NCBI RefSeq assembly: GCF_001477625.1
Contig: NZ_CP013692.1
Location: forward strand, 1,674,001 to 1,738,000
From: Paucibacter sp. KCTC 42545
Lineage (GTDB): Bacteria > Pseudomonadota > Gammaproteobacteria > Burkholderiales > Burkholderiaceae_C
Reading direction: 5' to 3'
Length of the DNA stretch: 64,000 nucleotides
The position numbers and the translations under genes are program-made. This document shows, one piece after another, positions 16,689-26,878 of this stretch (the first letter of the stretch is position 1; each line of letters opens with the position of its first letter). The notes beneath the pieces are model-generated. The model was not told the DNA's origin. It searched no databases and was given only the letters and a program-made list of their open reading frames with translations.

Positions 16689-18791
16689 ATGCAAGATTCC
16701 TCATCCGTCAAGCTCATGGACGAAGCCAATGAATTGGCCGAACGTCCCAAGGGCGAATTCGTGTCCTTTGAGGGTTCGCCCTTTCAGCTTTTTCAGCCCT
16801 TTCCGCCCGCCGGCGATCAACCCACGGCGATTGCGCAACTGTGCGAGGGCATCAACGACGGCCTGAGTTTTCAAACCCTGCTCGGCGTGACGGGCTCGGG
16901 CAAGACCTTCACCATGGCCAATGTGATCGCGCGCCTGGGGCGCCCGGCCATCATCTTTGCGCCCAACAAGACTTTGGCGGCCCAGCTCTACAGCGAGTTT
17001 CGGGATTTCTTTCCGAACAATGCGGTGGAGTATTTCGTTAGCTACTACGACTACTACCAGCCCGAGGCCTATGTGCCGCAGCGCGATCTCTTCATTGAGA
17101 AGGACAGCGCCATCAACGAGCACATTGAGCAGCTGCGCCTCTCCGCCACCAAGAGCTTGATGGAGCGGCGCGATGTGGTGATCGTGGCCTCTGTCTCGGC
17201 CATCTACGGTATCGGCAACCCGGCTGACTATCACCAGATGGTGATGACCTTGCGCCACGGCGACAAAATGGGCCAGCGCGATGTGATCGCGCAGCTGATT
17301 CGCATGCAGTACACCCGCAACGAAGTTGAGTTCAGCCGCGGCGCCTTCCGCGTGCGCGGGGACACCATCGATGTCTTCCCGGCCGAGCATTCGGAATTGG
17401 CGCTGCGCATCGAGTTGTTTGATGACGAAGTCGAGAGCCTGCAACTCTTCGACCCCCTCACCGGCAAGATCCGCCAGAAGATTCCGCGCTTCACCGTCTA
17501 CCCCAGCAGCCATTACGTCACCCCGCGTGAGCGCGTGTTGGCCGCGATGGACGGCATCAAGGAAGAACTGCGCACGCGGCTGGGTGAATTTGTGCGCGAT
17601 GGCAAGCTGGTGGAGGCCCAGCGCATCGAGCAGCGCACACGTTTCGACCTCGAAATGTTGCAGGAAGTTGGCCACTGCAAGGGCATTGAGAACTACACCC
17701 GTCACCTCAGCGGCGCCCAGCCGGGCGAGGCGCCGCCCACGCTGATCGACTATTTGCCCGCCGATGCCTTGATGTTCCTGGATGAAAGCCATGTGCTCAT
17801 CGGCCAGTTCGGCGGCATGTACAACGGTGACCGGGCGCGCAAATCCACGCTGGTGGAATACGGTTTCCGTTTGCCCTCGGCCCTGGATAACCGGCCGCTC
17901 AAGTTTGCTGAGTTCGAGCGCAAGATGCGCCAGGCCGTGTTCGTGACCGCCACGCCGGCGGCCTACGAGCAAGAGAATTCGGGCCAGGTGGTGGAGCAAG
18001 TGGTGCGGCCCACCGGCCTAGTGGACCCCATTGTTGAAGTGCGCCCCGCGACCCATCAGGTCGACGATGTGCTGCAAGAAATCCGCGAGCGGGTGGAGCT
18101 CAATGAGCGCGTGCTGATCACCACGCTGACCAAACGCATGGCCGAGCAGCTCACCGACTACCTCAGCGACAACGGCGTCAAGGTGCGCTATTTGCACTCG
18201 GATGTGGATACGGTTGAGCGGGTGGAAATTCTGCGTGACCTGCGCCTGGGCGCCTTCGATGTGCTGGTCGGCATCAACTTGCTGCGCGAGGGCTTGGATA
18301 TTCCGGAGGTGTCATTGGTGGCGATTCTGGATGCCGACAAGGAAGGTTTCTTGCGCAGCGAGCGCAGCCTGATCCAGACCATCGGCCGCTCGGCCCGAAA
18401 TCTGCGCGGTAAGGCGATTCTGTATGCCGATCGCATCACCGAGTCCATGCGCAAGGCCATGGGCGAGACCGAGCGCCGGCGCGCTAAGCAGTTGGCCTTC
18501 AATGAGGCCAATGGCATCACGCCGCGCTCCATCGTCAAGCGCATCAAGGACATGATCGACGGCGTCTACTCCGAGAAGTCGGGGCGCGACGATCAAAAGC
18601 TGCTGCAAGTGGCGGCGGTGGAGGAGATGTCGGAGAAAGACCTCAGCAAACGCATGGCCTTGCTGGAAAAGCAGATGCTCGAACATGCGCGCAATCTTGA
18701 ATTTGAGAAGGCGGCGCGCGTGCGGGATCAGTTGGCGCAGCTGCGTGAGCAGGCCTTCGGCGCCGTGGTGCATGACCATATTCAAAGCTGA
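16689..18791 (+). CDS. uvrB: excinuclease ABC subunit B
   Basis: 700-residue UvrB. After the N-terminus comes a Walker A at residues 66-73 (GVTGSGKT), the damage-verifying beta-hairpin around [15 protein letters not shown], the DESH helicase box, the motif RSARN near the end of helicase domain 2, and a C-terminal UVR motif ([17 protein letters not shown]) that contacts UvrC. It loads on lesions delivered by UvrA in nucleotide excision repair. Length is slightly longer than the E. coli protein (673). The 188-bp upstream region has a weak LexA-like sequence (see finding). The gene stands alone before the isc operon. Confidence 0.98.
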   Translation: MQDSSSVKLMDEANELAERPKGEFVSFEGSPFQLFQPFPPAGDQPTAIAQLCEGINDGLSFQTLLGVTGSGKTFTMANVIARLGRPAIIFAPNKTLAAQLYSEFRDFFPNNAVEYFVSYYDYYQPEAYVPQRDLFIEKDSAINEHIEQLRLSATKSLMERRDVVIVASVSAIYGIGNPADYHQMVMTLRHGDKMGQRDVIAQLIRMQYTRNEVEFSRGAFRVRGDTIDVFPAEHSELALRIELFDDEVESLQLFDPLTGKIRQKIPRFTVYPSSHYVTPRERVLAAMDGIKEELRTRLGEFVRDGKLVEAQRIEQRTRFDLEMLQEVGHCKGIENYTRHLSGAQPGEAPPTLIDYLPADALMFLDESHVLIGQFGGMYNGDRARKSTLVEYGFRLPSALDNRPLKFAEFERKMRQAVFVTATPAAYEQENSGQVVEQVVRPTGLVDPIVEVRPATHQVDDVLQEIRERVELNERVLITTLTKRMAEQLTDYLSDNGVKVRYLHSDVDTVERVEILRDLRLGAFDVLVGINLLREGLDIPEVSLVAILDADKEGFLRSERSLIQTIGRSARNLRGKAILYADRITESMRKAMGETERRRAKQLAFNEANGITPRSIVKRIKDMIDGVYSEKSGRDDQKLLQVAAVEEMSEKDLSKRMALLEKQMLEHARNLEFEKAARVRDQLAQLREQAFGAVVHDHIQS

Positions 18792-18901
18792 CGGACCCCG
18801 GCCGCGCTGAGCTGCCGCTCGGGCGCATTGGGCGCGCAAGGCTGCGGGGCTAAAAGCCCTAGTTCCGGTGCGGTGGAATCGGGGTGGCAGCAAGCGCGGC
18901 A

Positions 18902-18926
18902 GTAATTGAGTAAAATAGTCGGAAAT
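18902..18926 (+). promoter_or_regulatory. IscR type 1 binding site
   Basis: TTGAGTAAAATAGTCGGAAAT at 18906-18926 agrees with the E. coli type 1 IscR consensus YYGACTRWWWYAGTCRRSTAT at all but three positions, including the AGTC core and the A/T-rich centre. It lies 100 bp before iscR, in the 235-bp gap after uvrB, where [2Fe-2S]-IscR would repress its own operon. Confidence 0.72.
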
Positions 18927-19026
18927 AACCCAGGGTTAACGCGCGACTATCGTGCCGCGAGTGACTCCCAAGGCGCGCCGTACATAAATCCTCGCGCCCG
19001 GGTTTTGTTGAGCGAAGGAGAGTTCG

Positions 19027-19560
19027 ATGCGCCTTACCACCAAAGGTCGTTTTGCCGTCACCGCGATGATTGATTTGGCCCTGCGTGAAAACGGCGGCCC
19101 GGTTGCCCTGGCGGCCATCAGTCAACGCCAGCAGATCTCTTTGTCTTACCTCGAGCAATTGTTCGGCAAGCTGCGTCGTCACGAGCTGGTGGAAAGCACG
19201 CGCGGCCCGGGCGGCGGTTATTCGCTGGGTCGCAAATCCAGCGAAATCACGGTGGCCGACATCATCGTCGCTGTCGATGAGCCGTTAGATGCCACAGGCT
19301 GCGGCGGCCACGAAAACTGCATGGGCGAGAACACCGGCAAATGCATCACGCATGAGCTCTGGACCAGCCTGAACGCAAAAATGATCGAGTACCTCGACTC
19401 CGTGTCCTTGCGCAAGCTGGTTGAAGACCAGTTGGCCAAGGGCGTGACGATCGAGGAAGCGTCGATCAAGCGCGCCATCTCCTCGCAGCCGGTACTCAAA
19501 CCCATCCGCATCACGGCGCCGAATTCGGTCTTCGCCTTGGGCAATGCTTTCACCAAATAA
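19027..19560 (+). CDS. iscR: Fe-S cluster assembly transcriptional regulator IscR
   Basis: 177-residue Rrf2-family repressor. It has an N-terminal winged helix-turn-helix ([19 protein letters not shown] through [16 protein letters not shown]) and the [2Fe-2S] ligands Cys92, Cys98 and Cys106, with a nearby His109. The spacing between the second and third Cys is two residues longer than in E. coli (C98-C104). In the family the holo form represses the isc operon when clusters are abundant. AAGGAG lies just before the ATG. The site at 18902-18926 supports autoregulation. Confidence 0.96.
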   Translation: MRLTTKGRFAVTAMIDLALRENGGPVALAAISQRQQISLSYLEQLFGKLRRHELVESTRGPGGGYSLGRKSSEITVADIIVAVDEPLDATGCGGHENCMGENTGKCITHELWTSLNAKMIEYLDSVSLRKLVEDQLAKGVTIEEASIKRAISSQPVLKPIRITAPNSVFALGNAFTK

Positions 19561-19589
19561 AATCTGACCCCCTTTTCTGGCATAAAAAG

Positions 19590-20804
19590 ATGACACCGCA
19601 TTTCCCCATCTATATGGACTACGGCGCAACGACGCCGGTTGACCCGCGCGTTGTGAGCGCCATGGTGCCCTGGTTGAGCGAGCATTTCGGCAACCCCGCG
19701 TCGCGCAGCCATGCCTGGGGCTGGGAAGCCGAGGCGATTGTTGAAAAATCTCGCGAGCAAGTCGCCGCCCTGATCGGCGCCGATCCGCGTGAGATCGTCT
19801 GGACCTCGGGCGCGACCGAGTCCATCAATCTCGCCATCAAGGGTGCTGCGCATTTCTACAAGACCCGCGGCAAGCACATCATCACCCTGCGCACCGAGCA
19901 CAAGGCGGTGCTGGACACCTGCCGTGAGCTGGAGCGCCAGGGCTTTGAGGTGACTTACCTCGACGTCGAAGAAAACGGTCTGCTGGATCTGGAGAAGTTC
20001 AAGGCCGCGATCCGCCCCGACACCATCTTGGTCTCGGTGCTTTTCGTCAACAACGAAATCGGCGTCATTCAAGACGTGGTGAGCATTGGCAATTTGTGCC
20101 GCGAGCGCGGCATCATCTTCCACGTCGATGCGGCCCAAGCCACCGGCAAGATCGAGATCGATGTGGCCCAGCTGCCCATCGACTTGATGAGCCTGGCTTC
20201 GCACAAGACCTATGGCCCCAAGGGCATCGGCGCGCTGTTCGTGCGCCGCAAGCCGCGCATCCGTCTGGAAGCGCAGATGCACGGTGGCGGGCATGAGCGC
20301 GGCATGCGTTCGGGCACCCTGGCCACGCACCAGATCGTCGGCATGGGCGAGGCTTTCCGCATCGCCAAGGAAGACATGGCGGTGGACAACGCCCGCATCC
20401 TGGCCCTGCACAAGCGCCTGCTGAGCGGCTTGCAAGACATCGAGCAGGTTTTCGTCAACGGCGACCTTGAGCGCCGCGTGCCGCACAACTTGAATATCTC
20501 CTTCAACTATGTGGAAGGCGAGTCGCTGATCATGGGCGTGAAGGGCTTGGCCGTATCTTCCGGCTCGGCCTGCACCTCGGCCAGCCTGGAGCCCAGCTAT
20601 GTCTTGCGCGCCCTGGGTCGCAGCGACGAGTTGGCACATAGCAGCCTGCGCATGACGATTGGCCGCTTCACCACCGAAGAAGAAATCGATTACGCCATTG
20701 CCACGTTGAAGGATCGTGTGGCCAAGCTGCGTGAACTGTCGCCCCTGTGGGATATGTACAAGGACGGCATCGACATCAGCACCATCCAGTGGGCTGCCCA
20801 CTGA
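19590..20804 (+). CDS. iscS: cysteine desulfurase
   Basis: 404-residue PLP enzyme that takes sulfur from cysteine and passes it as persulfide to IscU and other acceptors. DYGATTPVD starts the family pattern; Lys206 (SHKTYGPKG) binds PLP and Cys328 (SSGSACTS) carries the persulfide, both at the E. coli positions. The C-terminal end, with [18 protein letters not shown], is the group I IscS tail that docks IscU. It follows iscR by 29 nt. Confidence 0.98.
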   Translation: MTPHFPIYMDYGATTPVDPRVVSAMVPWLSEHFGNPASRSHAWGWEAEAIVEKSREQVAALIGADPREIVWTSGATESINLAIKGAAHFYKTRGKHIITLRTEHKAVLDTCRELERQGFEVTYLDVEENGLLDLEKFKAAIRPDTILVSVLFVNNEIGVIQDVVSIGNLCRERGIIFHVDAAQATGKIEIDVAQLPIDLMSLASHKTYGPKGIGALFVRRKPRIRLEAQMHGGGHERGMRSGTLATHQIVGMGEAFRIAKEDMAVDNARILALHKRLLSGLQDIEQVFVNGDLERRVPHNLNISFNYVEGESLIMGVKGLAVSSGSACTSASLEPSYVLRALGRSDELAHSSLRMTIGRFTTEEEIDYAIATLKDRVAKLRELSPLWDMYKDGIDISTIQWAAH

Positions 20805-20818
20805 TCTTGACAAGATTC

Positions 20819-20844
20819 CACTGCGGACTGCGATCCGCGGTGGG
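20819..20844 (+). other. stem-loop between iscS and iscU
   Basis: CCACTGCGGA (20819-20828) pairs with TCCGCGGTGG (20835-20844), ten pairs with one G-U, around a 6-nt loop. There is no T-run, so it is more likely to be an RNA-processing or stabilising element than a terminator. Confidence 0.5.
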
Positions 20845-20895
20845 CAGGCTGAGTGGCTAGCGAGCCGCCCAGCTGCCAACTACTAGGAGAACATC

Positions 20896-21291
20896 ATGGC
20901 TTACAGCGACAAGGTTGTTGACCACTACGAAAACCCCCGCAACGTCGGCGCTTTTGAAAAGGGCGACGACACGGTTGGCACCGGCATGGTCGGCGCGCCG
21001 GCCTGCGGCGATGTGATGAAGTTGCAGATCAAGGTCAACCCGGTCACCGGTTTGATCGAAGACGCCAAGTTCAAGACCTATGGCTGCGGTTCGGCGATTG
21101 CCTCGAGCTCGCTGGTCACGGAATGGGTCAAGGGCAAGTCCCTGGACCAGGCTTTGGACATCAAGAACACGCAAATCGCCGAAGAGCTGGCTCTGCCGCC
21201 GGTCAAGATCCACTGCTCCATCTTGGCCGAAGACGCCATCAAGGCGGCCGTGGATGACTATCGCGCCAAGCACGGCGCGGCAGCGCAGTAA
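20896..21291 (+). CDS. iscU: Fe-S cluster scaffold IscU
   Basis: 131-residue scaffold on which [2Fe-2S] clusters are built. Ligands Cys37 (with Asp39 in APACGDV), Cys64 (YGCGSA) and Cys107 (IHCSILAE) are present, and LPPVK at 100-104 is the peptide recognised by HscA. Length is within a few residues of E. coli IscU. AGGAG lies 7 nt before the ATG. Confidence 0.98.
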   Translation: MAYSDKVVDHYENPRNVGAFEKGDDTVGTGMVGAPACGDVMKLQIKVNPVTGLIEDAKFKTYGCGSAIASSSLVTEWVKGKSLDQALDIKNTQIAEELALPPVKIHCSILAEDAIKAAVDDYRAKHGAAAQ

Positions 21292-21333
21292 GCCCTCGGG
21301 CGACTGAGTAAAAAACAAGAAGAAGGAGTCTGC

Positions 21334-21657
21334 ATGTCAGTGACCTTGACCGAAGCGGCGGCCCGCCACGTGACGCGTTACATCGCCAAACGCGGCAGCG
21401 GTGTGGGTGTGCGCCTGGGCGTGAAGACCACCGGTTGCTCCGGCTTGGCCTACAAACTCGAGTACGCCGACGCAGTGGCGGACGAGGATGTGGTGTTTGA
21501 AGGTCACGGCGTGAAGATTCTGATCGACCCCAAAAGCCTGCCCTATTTGGAAGGCACCGAGCTCGATTTCGTTCGCGAAGGCCTCAACGAAGGATTCAAG
21601 TTCCGCAATCCGCGCGAGAAAGATCGCTGCGGCTGCGGTGAGTCCTTCCGCGTGTAA
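21334..21657 (+). CDS. iscA: A-type Fe-S carrier IscA
   Basis: 107-residue A-type carrier that moves Fe-S clusters, especially [4Fe-4S], to target proteins. The three conserved cysteines are Cys35 (TTGCSGLAY), Cys99 and Cys101 (CGCGESF), as in E. coli IscA. AAGGAG precedes the ATG. It is followed by a terminator-like hairpin before hscB. Confidence 0.97.
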   Translation: MSVTLTEAAARHVTRYIAKRGSGVGVRLGVKTTGCSGLAYKLEYADAVADEDVVFEGHGVKILIDPKSLPYLEGTELDFVREGLNEGFKFRNPREKDRCGCGESFRV

Positions 21658-21676
21658 AGTGCCGCTCCTTGTGTAG

Positions 21677-21704
21677 AGGCGCGGCCTGGTGTCCGCGCCT
21701 TTTT
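21677..21704 (+). terminator. intrinsic terminator or attenuator between iscA and hscB
   Basis: AGGCGCGG (21677-21684) pairs with CCGCGCCT (21693-21700) across an 8-nt loop and is followed directly by TTTT. It starts 20 nt after the iscA stop and ends 1 nt before the ATG usually taken for hscB. Partial read-through would give more IscR/S/U/A than HscB/HscA/Fdx. Confidence 0.7.
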
Positions 21705-21705
21705 A

Positions 21706-22257
21706 ATGACTTCTGAACTTCAACGCAGCCTCCCACTCATGCAACTCAGCGACGACGATTTCAGCTTGTTCGGCCTGCCGCAGCAGCAGGCCCAGGACCG
21801 CGCCGATATCGACGCCCGCTGGAAAGCGCTGCAGGCCAAGGTGCATCCCGACAAGTTCGTGGCCGAGGGCGCGGCTGCGCAGCGCCTGGCCATGCAATGG
21901 GCAATGCGGGTCAATGAAGCGCAGCAGCGCTTGCGCGACCCGCTCAAGCGCGCGGCCTATCTGTGCGAGTTGCGCGGCGTGCCTCTGCAGGCTGAAAGCA
22001 ATACCCGCATGCCGGCGGCGTTTTTGATGGAGCAGATGGCTTGGCGTGAAGGCTTGGATGAAGCCAGCGGCGAGGCCGAGGTGCAAGCCATTGATGCCGA
22101 GGTGGCCCAGCGCGAGGCCGCCATTTTGAACACGGTCCAGCAGTTGCTGGACGAAAAAAATGATGCGGCCGCGGCCGCCGAGCAAGTGCGTGCGTTGATG
22201 TTCATCAACCGTTTCCGCGCCGATATCGACCGCCGGCTAGACGCCCTAGGACAATAA
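21706..22257 (+). CDS. hscB: co-chaperone HscB
   Basis: 183-residue J-domain protein that brings IscU to HscA and stimulates its ATPase. The J-domain HPD is at residues 47-49 (KVHPDKF), followed by the helix [25 protein letters not shown] and the C-terminal three-helix IscU-binding part. Two starts are possible: ATG 21706, touching the upstream T-run, or ATG 21739 ([13 protein letters not shown]), which begins nearer the usual family start. Neither has a clear Shine-Dalgarno. Confidence 0.94.
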   Translation: MTSELQRSLPLMQLSDDDFSLFGLPQQQAQDRADIDARWKALQAKVHPDKFVAEGAAAQRLAMQWAMRVNEAQQRLRDPLKRAAYLCELRGVPLQAESNTRMPAAFLMEQMAWREGLDEASGEAEVQAIDAEVAQREAAILNTVQQLLDEKNDAAAAAEQVRALMFINRFRADIDRRLDALGQ

Positions 22258-22261
22258 AAAC

Positions 22262-24118
22262 ATGGCACTTTTGCAAATTTCCGAACCCGGCCAATCGCCC
22301 AATCCGCATGAGCGGCGCATTGCCGTGGGCATTGACCTGGGTACCACGCATTCCTTGGTGGCTGCCGTGCGCCACGGCGTGGCCGAGTGCTTGCCGGACG
22401 AGCAGGGCGCGGTGATTCTGCCCTCGGCGGTACGCTATTTGGACGAAGGCCGCCGCCAAATCGGCGCCCAAGCCCTGGCGGCGCAGGCCGAAGATCCCGA
22501 AAACACGGTGGTCTCGGTCAAGCGCTTCATGGGACGGCGCCTGGCGGATATTGCCGAAGCGGGCAAGCTGCCTTACCGCTTTGAAGACACGCCTGGCATG
22601 GTGTCGCTGAACACTCGCCACGGCGCCAAATCGCCGGTGGAGATTTCGGCCGAGATTCTGGCCACGCTGCGATTCCGCGCTGAAGACACTTTTGCCGACG
22701 ATGTGTTCGGTGCCGTCATCACCGTGCCGGCCTATTTCGACGACGCCCAACGTCAAGCCACCAAGGATGCGGCTCAGATGGCCGGCCTGAACGTGCTGCG
22801 CTTGATCAATGAGCCCACTGCCGCTGCTATCGCCTATGGCCTGGACAATGCAAGCGAAGGGCTTTATGCGGTTTACGACCTGGGCGGCGGCACCTTTGAC
22901 ATCTCGCTTCTGCGTCTGAGCCGGGGCGTGTTTGAGGTGGTGGCCACCGGCGGCGATGCAGCCCTGGGTGGCGATGATTTTGATCGCCTGCTGGCCGACT
23001 GGGCCTTGGCTCAAGCCGGCCTGGCGCCGGAAACGGCGCATGACAAGCGTGCCGTGCTGGTGGCGGCGCGCGCCGCCAAAGAATTGCTGTCCAGCCAGGA
23101 TCAGGCGCAAGTGCAAGCCACGCTGGACATCGGCGCGTTGAATGTTGCCGTTAGCCGCGCGCAGTTTGATGAATTGGCTCAGCCCTTGCTGGCCAAGACC
23201 CTGGCAGCCGTGCGGCGTGTTTTGCGTGACGCCAAGGTCAAGGCCGACGAGGTGCAGGGCACGGTGATGGTGGGCGGTTCCACCCGCATGCCTTGCGTGC
23301 GCACTGCGGTGAGTGGTTTGTTTGGCCGCGAGGTTCTGATTAATCTGAACCCCGACGAGGTGGTGGCGCAGGGCGCCGCCATTCAGGCCAATCAGCTGGC
23401 CGGCAATGCGGCCGATGGCGAGATCTTGCTGTTGGACGTGATTCCGCTCTCGCTGGGTCTGGAAACCATGGGCGGCCTGGTGGAGCGCATCATCGAGCGC
23501 AATGCCACCATCCCCGTGGCCCAGGCGCAAGACTTCACCACTTTCAAAGATGGGCAAACCGCCTTGGCTCTGCATGTGCTGCAGGGTGAGCGCGAATTGG
23601 TCAGCGAGTGCCGCTCCTTGGCGCGCTTCGAGCTGCGCGGCATTCCGCCGATGGTGGCGGGTGCTGCGCGTATCCGGGTGACCTTCCAGGTCGACGCGGA
23701 TGGTTTGCTGAGTGTCTCGGCCAAGGAAATGGTCTCAGGCGTGGAGGCGGCCATCACGGTCAAGCCCAGCTATGGCTTGTCTGATGATGCCATCGCCCAA
23801 ATGCTCAAAGACGGCTTCGCCAGTGCTGAGACCGATATGACTGCACGCAAATTGCGTGAGGCGCGGGTTGAGGCCGAGCGCATGATTCTGGCCACCCAAT
23901 CGGCCCTGGCGGCCGATGGTGACTTGCTCAGCGCGACCGAGCGCGCCGATTTGGCCGCCTTGCAGCAGACCCTGGCCGATACGGCGCAAGGCGAGGATGC
24001 TGACGCCATCGACGCGGCCGTCAAGGCCCTGGCCGATGGCACCGAAGCCTTCGCCGCCGCGCGCATGAACCGCGGCATCCACAAGGCCTTGACCGGCCGC
24101 AGCATCGAACAAATTTAG
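22262..24118 (+). CDS. hscA: Fe-S assembly Hsp70 chaperone HscA
   Basis: 618-residue Hsp70. The ATPase domain shows [12 protein letters not shown] near residue 22, the [12 protein letters not shown] phosphate loop near 208 and the VGGSTRMP motif near 336; the substrate domain includes the [12 protein letters not shown] stretch. In the family HscA uses ATP to release the cluster from IscU onto acceptors. Length is as in E. coli HscA (616). It starts 4 nt after hscB. Confidence 0.97.
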   Translation: MALLQISEPGQSPNPHERRIAVGIDLGTTHSLVAAVRHGVAECLPDEQGAVILPSAVRYLDEGRRQIGAQALAAQAEDPENTVVSVKRFMGRRLADIAEAGKLPYRFEDTPGMVSLNTRHGAKSPVEISAEILATLRFRAEDTFADDVFGAVITVPAYFDDAQRQATKDAAQMAGLNVLRLINEPTAAAIAYGLDNASEGLYAVYDLGGGTFDISLLRLSRGVFEVVATGGDAALGGDDFDRLLADWALAQAGLAPETAHDKRAVLVAARAAKELLSSQDQAQVQATLDIGALNVAVSRAQFDELAQPLLAKTLAAVRRVLRDAKVKADEVQGTVMVGGSTRMPCVRTAVSGLFGREVLINLNPDEVVAQGAAIQANQLAGNAADGEILLLDVIPLSLGLETMGGLVERIIERNATIPVAQAQDFTTFKDGQTALALHVLQGERELVSECRSLARFELRGIPPMVAGAARIRVTFQVDADGLLSVSAKEMVSGVEAAITVKPSYGLSDDAIAQMLKDGFASAETDMTARKLREARVEAERMILATQSALAADGDLLSATERADLAALQQTLADTAQGEDADAIDAAVKALADGTEAFAAARMNRGIHKALTGRSIEQI

Positions 24119-24135
24119 TCGGACGGCCACGCACC

Positions 24136-24474
24136 ATGCCTATCATCAAAATCCTGCCTCACGCCGAATACTGCCCCGAGGGCACCACGGTCAGCGCACC
24201 CGCCGGCACCTCGATCTGCGAGGCCTTGCTGGACAACAAGATCGCCATCGAGCACGCCTGCGATATGGTCAGCGCCTGCACCACTTGTCACGTCATCGTG
24301 CGGGCGGGCATGCGCTCGCTGTCCGAGATGGAAGAGTCTGAGGAAGACATGCTGGACCGCGCCTGGGGTCTGGAGCCTGACTCACGCCTGAGTTGCCAGG
24401 CGATTCTGGGCCAGCAGGATGTGACGATCGAGATCCCGAAGTACTCGATCAATCACGCCAAAGAAAACCACTGA
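24136..24474 (+). CDS. fdx: ISC-type [2Fe-2S] ferredoxin
   Basis: 112-residue adrenodoxin-like ferredoxin that supplies electrons for cluster assembly. Cluster ligands Cys42, Cys48, Cys51 and Cys87 follow the C-X5-C-X2-C-Xn-C pattern (ACDMVSACTTC...LSC). It closes the isc operon 17 nt after hscA; tsaD follows after 12 nt and may share the transcript. Confidence 0.96.
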   Translation: MPIIKILPHAEYCPEGTTVSAPAGTSICEALLDNKIAIEHACDMVSACTTCHVIVRAGMRSLSEMEESEEDMLDRAWGLEPDSRLSCQAILGQQDVTIEIPKYSINHAKENH

Positions 24475-24486
24475 GTTCGCGTCGCC

Positions 24487-25542
24487 ATGTTGGTTCTCGG
24501 TTTCGAATCCTCATGCGATGAAACAGGCGTGGCCTTGGTGCGGGTGCCTGCGCCGGGTTCGGCTGAAGCGCCGCAGTTGTTGGCCCAGGCCTTGCACAGC
24601 CAGATCAGCATGCACCAAGCCTACGGCGGCGTGGTGCCCGAATTGGCCTCGCGCGATCACATTCGCCGGGTCATCCCGCTGACCCGCGAGGTCTTGGCTG
24701 GGGCAGGCATCGCCTTGGCGGATGTGGATCTGATCGCCTACACCCAGGGGCCAGGTCTTGCCGGCGCCTTGCTGGTGGGCGCGGGTGTGGCGGTGTCGCT
24801 GGCGGCAGCGCTGGAAAAGCCGACCCTGGGCATCCATCATCTGGAGGGCCATTTGCTGTCGCCCTTTTTGTCGGCCGACGCGCCCGAATTCCCTTTTGTG
24901 GCCTTGCTGGTCTCGGGTGGGCACACCCAGCTGATGCGAGTTGCCGAGGTCGGCCAGTACGAGATCCTCGGCGAAACGATTGATGATGCGGCCGGTGAGG
25001 CTTTCGACAAGAGCGCCAAGCTTTTGGGCTTGCCTTATCCCGGCGGCCCGCATCTCGCCAAGTTGGCGCTGTTCGGCGATGCCACGGCCTTTGAGCTGCC
25101 GCGCCCTCTGTTGCACAGTGGCAAGCCTGATTTCAGCTTTGCGGGTTTGAAAACCGCGGTACTCACCCAGGTCAAACGCTTGGGCGAGGCGCCGACTGAT
25201 CAGCAAAAAGCCGATTTGGCCGCCGCGACGCAGGCTGCCATCGTCGAAGTGCTGGTCAAAAAATCCATGCTGGCTCTGAAGATGTCGGGGCTCAAGCGCT
25301 TGGTCGTGGCGGGTGGCGTGGGCGCCAACAGCGTGCTGCGCGAGCAGCTCAATGCGGCTTGCGCCAAACGCGGCGTGCGGGTGCACTACCCCGAGTTGAG
25401 CCTGTGCACCGACAACGGCGCCATGATCGCCATGGCCGCGGCCATGCGCTTGCAGCGCGGCATGGCCATCTTGCCGCCGACGGGGCAGGGTGCCGGCGCT
25501 TTCGAGATCAAGCCGCGATGGCCCTTGGGGGCGATCAGCTGA
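24487..25542 (+). CDS. tsaD: tRNA N6-adenosine threonylcarbamoyltransferase TsaD
   Basis: 351-residue Kae1/Qri7-family enzyme needed for t6A at position 37 of ANN-decoding tRNAs, acting with TsaB, TsaC and Tsa[10 protein letters not shown] starts the ASKHA fold, the metal-binding HxxxH is His118/His122 in HHLEGH, SGGHTQL and [14 protein letters not shown] follow, and a C-terminal [10 protein letters not shown] is present. Length is normal. The last 8 bp overlap the convergent hsp20 gene. Confidence 0.97.
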   Translation: MLVLGFESSCDETGVALVRVPAPGSAEAPQLLAQALHSQISMHQAYGGVVPELASRDHIRRVIPLTREVLAGAGIALADVDLIAYTQGPGLAGALLVGAGVAVSLAAALEKPTLGIHHLEGHLLSPFLSADAPEFPFVALLVSGGHTQLMRVAEVGQYEILGETIDDAAGEAFDKSAKLLGLPYPGGPHLAKLALFGDATAFELPRPLLHSGKPDFSFAGLKTAVLTQVKRLGEAPTDQQKADLAAATQAAIVEVLVKKSMLALKMSGLKRLVVAGGVGANSVLREQLNAACAKRGVRVHYPELSLCTDNGAMIAMAAAMRLQRGMAILPPTGQGAGAFEIKPRWPLGAIS

Positions 25543-26014
25543 CCGTCAGATGGCTGGCGCCGGCGGCCTGGCGCTTCACCAGAGTCAGGGTCAGCACGCC
25601 GTTTTCCAGTTTGGCATTCGAGTCGGCCTGATTGACTTCCTGCGGCAGGCTGACGCTGCGCGAGTATCGGGTCAGGGCCCGTTCGCGGTAGAGCAACTGG
25701 GCGGCGGGAGCAGGCGGCTGGCTTGCGTCTGCATTGGTCGGGGCTGGGGCGGGCTTGGCCTGCTCGGCATCAATGCTGACGCGGCGGCCCTCGATGCTGA
25801 TCTTGATCGCCTCTTTGCTGACGCCGGGCATGTCCAGCTGCAAGGTGTAGGCGGTCGCGGTTTCACTCACATCCAGAGCAGGGCTGCGCAAGGTCATGGC
25901 CTGGTCGGCATCGGCGTGAAACATGCTCTCCAAGCGGCGCGAGAACTCGCTGGCCTGGTGCTGCGAATGGCGTTGCGAGTGGCGGGACAGGGTGTTGATG
26001 GGCAGAACAAACAT
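25535..26014 (-). CDS. small heat-shock protein, Hsp20/alpha-crystallin family
   Basis: 159-residue chaperone. The N-terminal part is short and disordered-looking; the alpha-crystallin domain starts near residue 48 ([38 protein letters not shown]) and ends with the [14 protein letters not shown] strand. An Ala/Pro/Gln-rich insertion of about 20 residues interrupts it near 88-108. AGGAG lies 6 nt before the ATG, and a sigma-32-like promoter is visible upstream. Confidence 0.88.
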   Translation of the reverse strand: MFVLPINTLSRHSQRHSQHQASEFSRRLESMFHADADQAMTLRSPALDVSETATAYTLQLDMPGVSKEAIKISIEGRRVSIDAEQAKPAPAPTNADASQPPAPAAQLLYRERALTRYSRSVSLPQEVNQADSNAKLENGVLTLTLVKRQAAGASHLTVS

Positions 26015-26096
26015 GCGGGGCTCCTGAGGGTGTCAAGGTGGAGGGACGCTGGCTGCCGGGTTTGCGTGTGGCTGCGTTGCCGTCCCATGCTTTGCC

Positions 26097-26124
26097 AAAT
26101 TGGCCTGCCCGGCGCTGATTCAAG
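26097..26124 (-). promoter_or_regulatory. candidate heat-shock (sigma-32) promoter of the hsp20 gene
   Basis: On the minus strand CTTGAA (26124-26119) is followed after 14 nt by GCCAATTT, near the CTTGAAA-N13-15-CCCCATNT heat-shock consensus, about 85 nt before the hsp20 ATG. Confidence 0.42.
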
Positions 26125-26199
26125 CCCAAAAAATTTCTTCAAACCCTAGCTTGGAAGTGCGGCAAGCGTCTCCAACTGCGTGGGCTGCCCGGCACGACC

Positions 26200-26228
26200 T
26201 TGGAGCGCGGATGAATCTGGTCTATAAT
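26200..26228 (+). promoter_or_regulatory. promoter of rpsO-pnp in a 422-bp divergent gap
   Basis: TATAAT (26223-26228) lies 17 nt after TTGGAG (26200-26205). This would give an rpsO leader of about 200 nt, the length over which S15 leaders can fold for autoregulation. The remainder of the gap between hsp20 and rpsO (26015-26436) holds the hsp20 promoter region and no open frame I would call. Confidence 0.6.
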
Positions 26229-26436
26229 CAGCGGGTTTTGTTGCGTCAGGTTCGCCTGGTGTGGCAAAGCAAGTAGCGACGAATAGTGCTGACCAAGCAA
26301 TTGCCAAGTAGTTGAAGTCGCTGAAAGAGCACGGCAAGGGTCGGTTTCACCCTTGGCCGCAAGTCAAAAACCTGGAAACCGTTTGTGTGCTGCGATTCGC
26401 GCAGCCCGGCGGCTTCCGATATCTAGGAACGGAAAC

Positions 26437-26706
26437 ATGTCAGTCGCCGATATCAACAAAGCAGACATCGTCAAGTCGAACGCCCGTAGCGCCAACGACA
26501 CCGGCTCGCCGGAAGTCCAAGTGGCTCTGCTGACCGCTCGCATCAACGCGCTGATGCCTCACTTCAAAGCAAACATGAAGGATCACCACAGCCGTCGTGG
26601 TTTGCTGAAGATGGTCAACACTCGTAAGAGCCTGCTGGCCTACCTGAAGTCCAAGGACGCAGTGCGTTACACCGACCTGATTCAGAAGCTGGGTCTGCGT
26701 AAGTAA
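26437..26706 (+). CDS. rpsO: 30S ribosomal protein S15
   Basis: 89-residue protein collinear with S15: [60 protein letters not shown] and an end at LGLRK. S15 binds 16S rRNA early in 30S assembly and in E. coli controls its own mRNA. ATG at 26437 has GGAA just upstream; earlier in-frame starts lie in the leader. pnp follows after a terminator, as in many proteobacteria. Confidence 0.98.
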   Translation: MSVADINKADIVKSNARSANDTGSPEVQVALLTARINALMPHFKANMKDHHSRRGLLKMVNTRKSLLAYLKSKDAVRYTDLIQKLGLRK

Positions 26707-26734
26707 TGAACGCGTGAACAACGCGTGAAACAAC

Positions 26735-26778
26735 AGAGCCTGTCTGGGTATTGCACCTGCACAGGCTCTTTGTTTTTT
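26735..26778 (+). terminator. intrinsic terminator after rpsO
   Basis: AGAGCCTGT (26735-26743) pairs with ACAGGCTCT (26761-26769) and is followed by TTGTTTTTT. pnp expression would depend on read-through or on a promoter in the next 200 bp. Confidence 0.85.
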
Positions 26779-26830
26779 ATCCGTTGAGAGTTTGATTGTT
26801 TGGAGTTGAGCTGACGTGGCGCTGCTGTGT

Positions 26831-26878
26831 CATTCCAACGCTTCTGCAACTGCTGAGTTGCTCAGACGCACTGGAATG
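26831..26878 (+). other. stem-loop in the pnp leader
   Basis: CATTCCA (26831-26837) pairs with TGGAATG (26872-26878), with further partial pairing inside (CTG...CAG, AAC...GTT). In E. coli an RNase III-cut hairpin in this position lets PNPase repress its own mRNA; this one may be equivalent. Confidence 0.5.

Noticed and set aside
18847..18859. GGGCT-AAA-AGCCC stem after uvrB as a terminator
   Set aside because: Only five pairs with a 3-nt loop and no T-run; too weak to call.
19218..20879. Minus-strand frame of about 550 codons across iscS
   Set aside because: Antisense to iscR/iscS with no motif or ribosome binding site.
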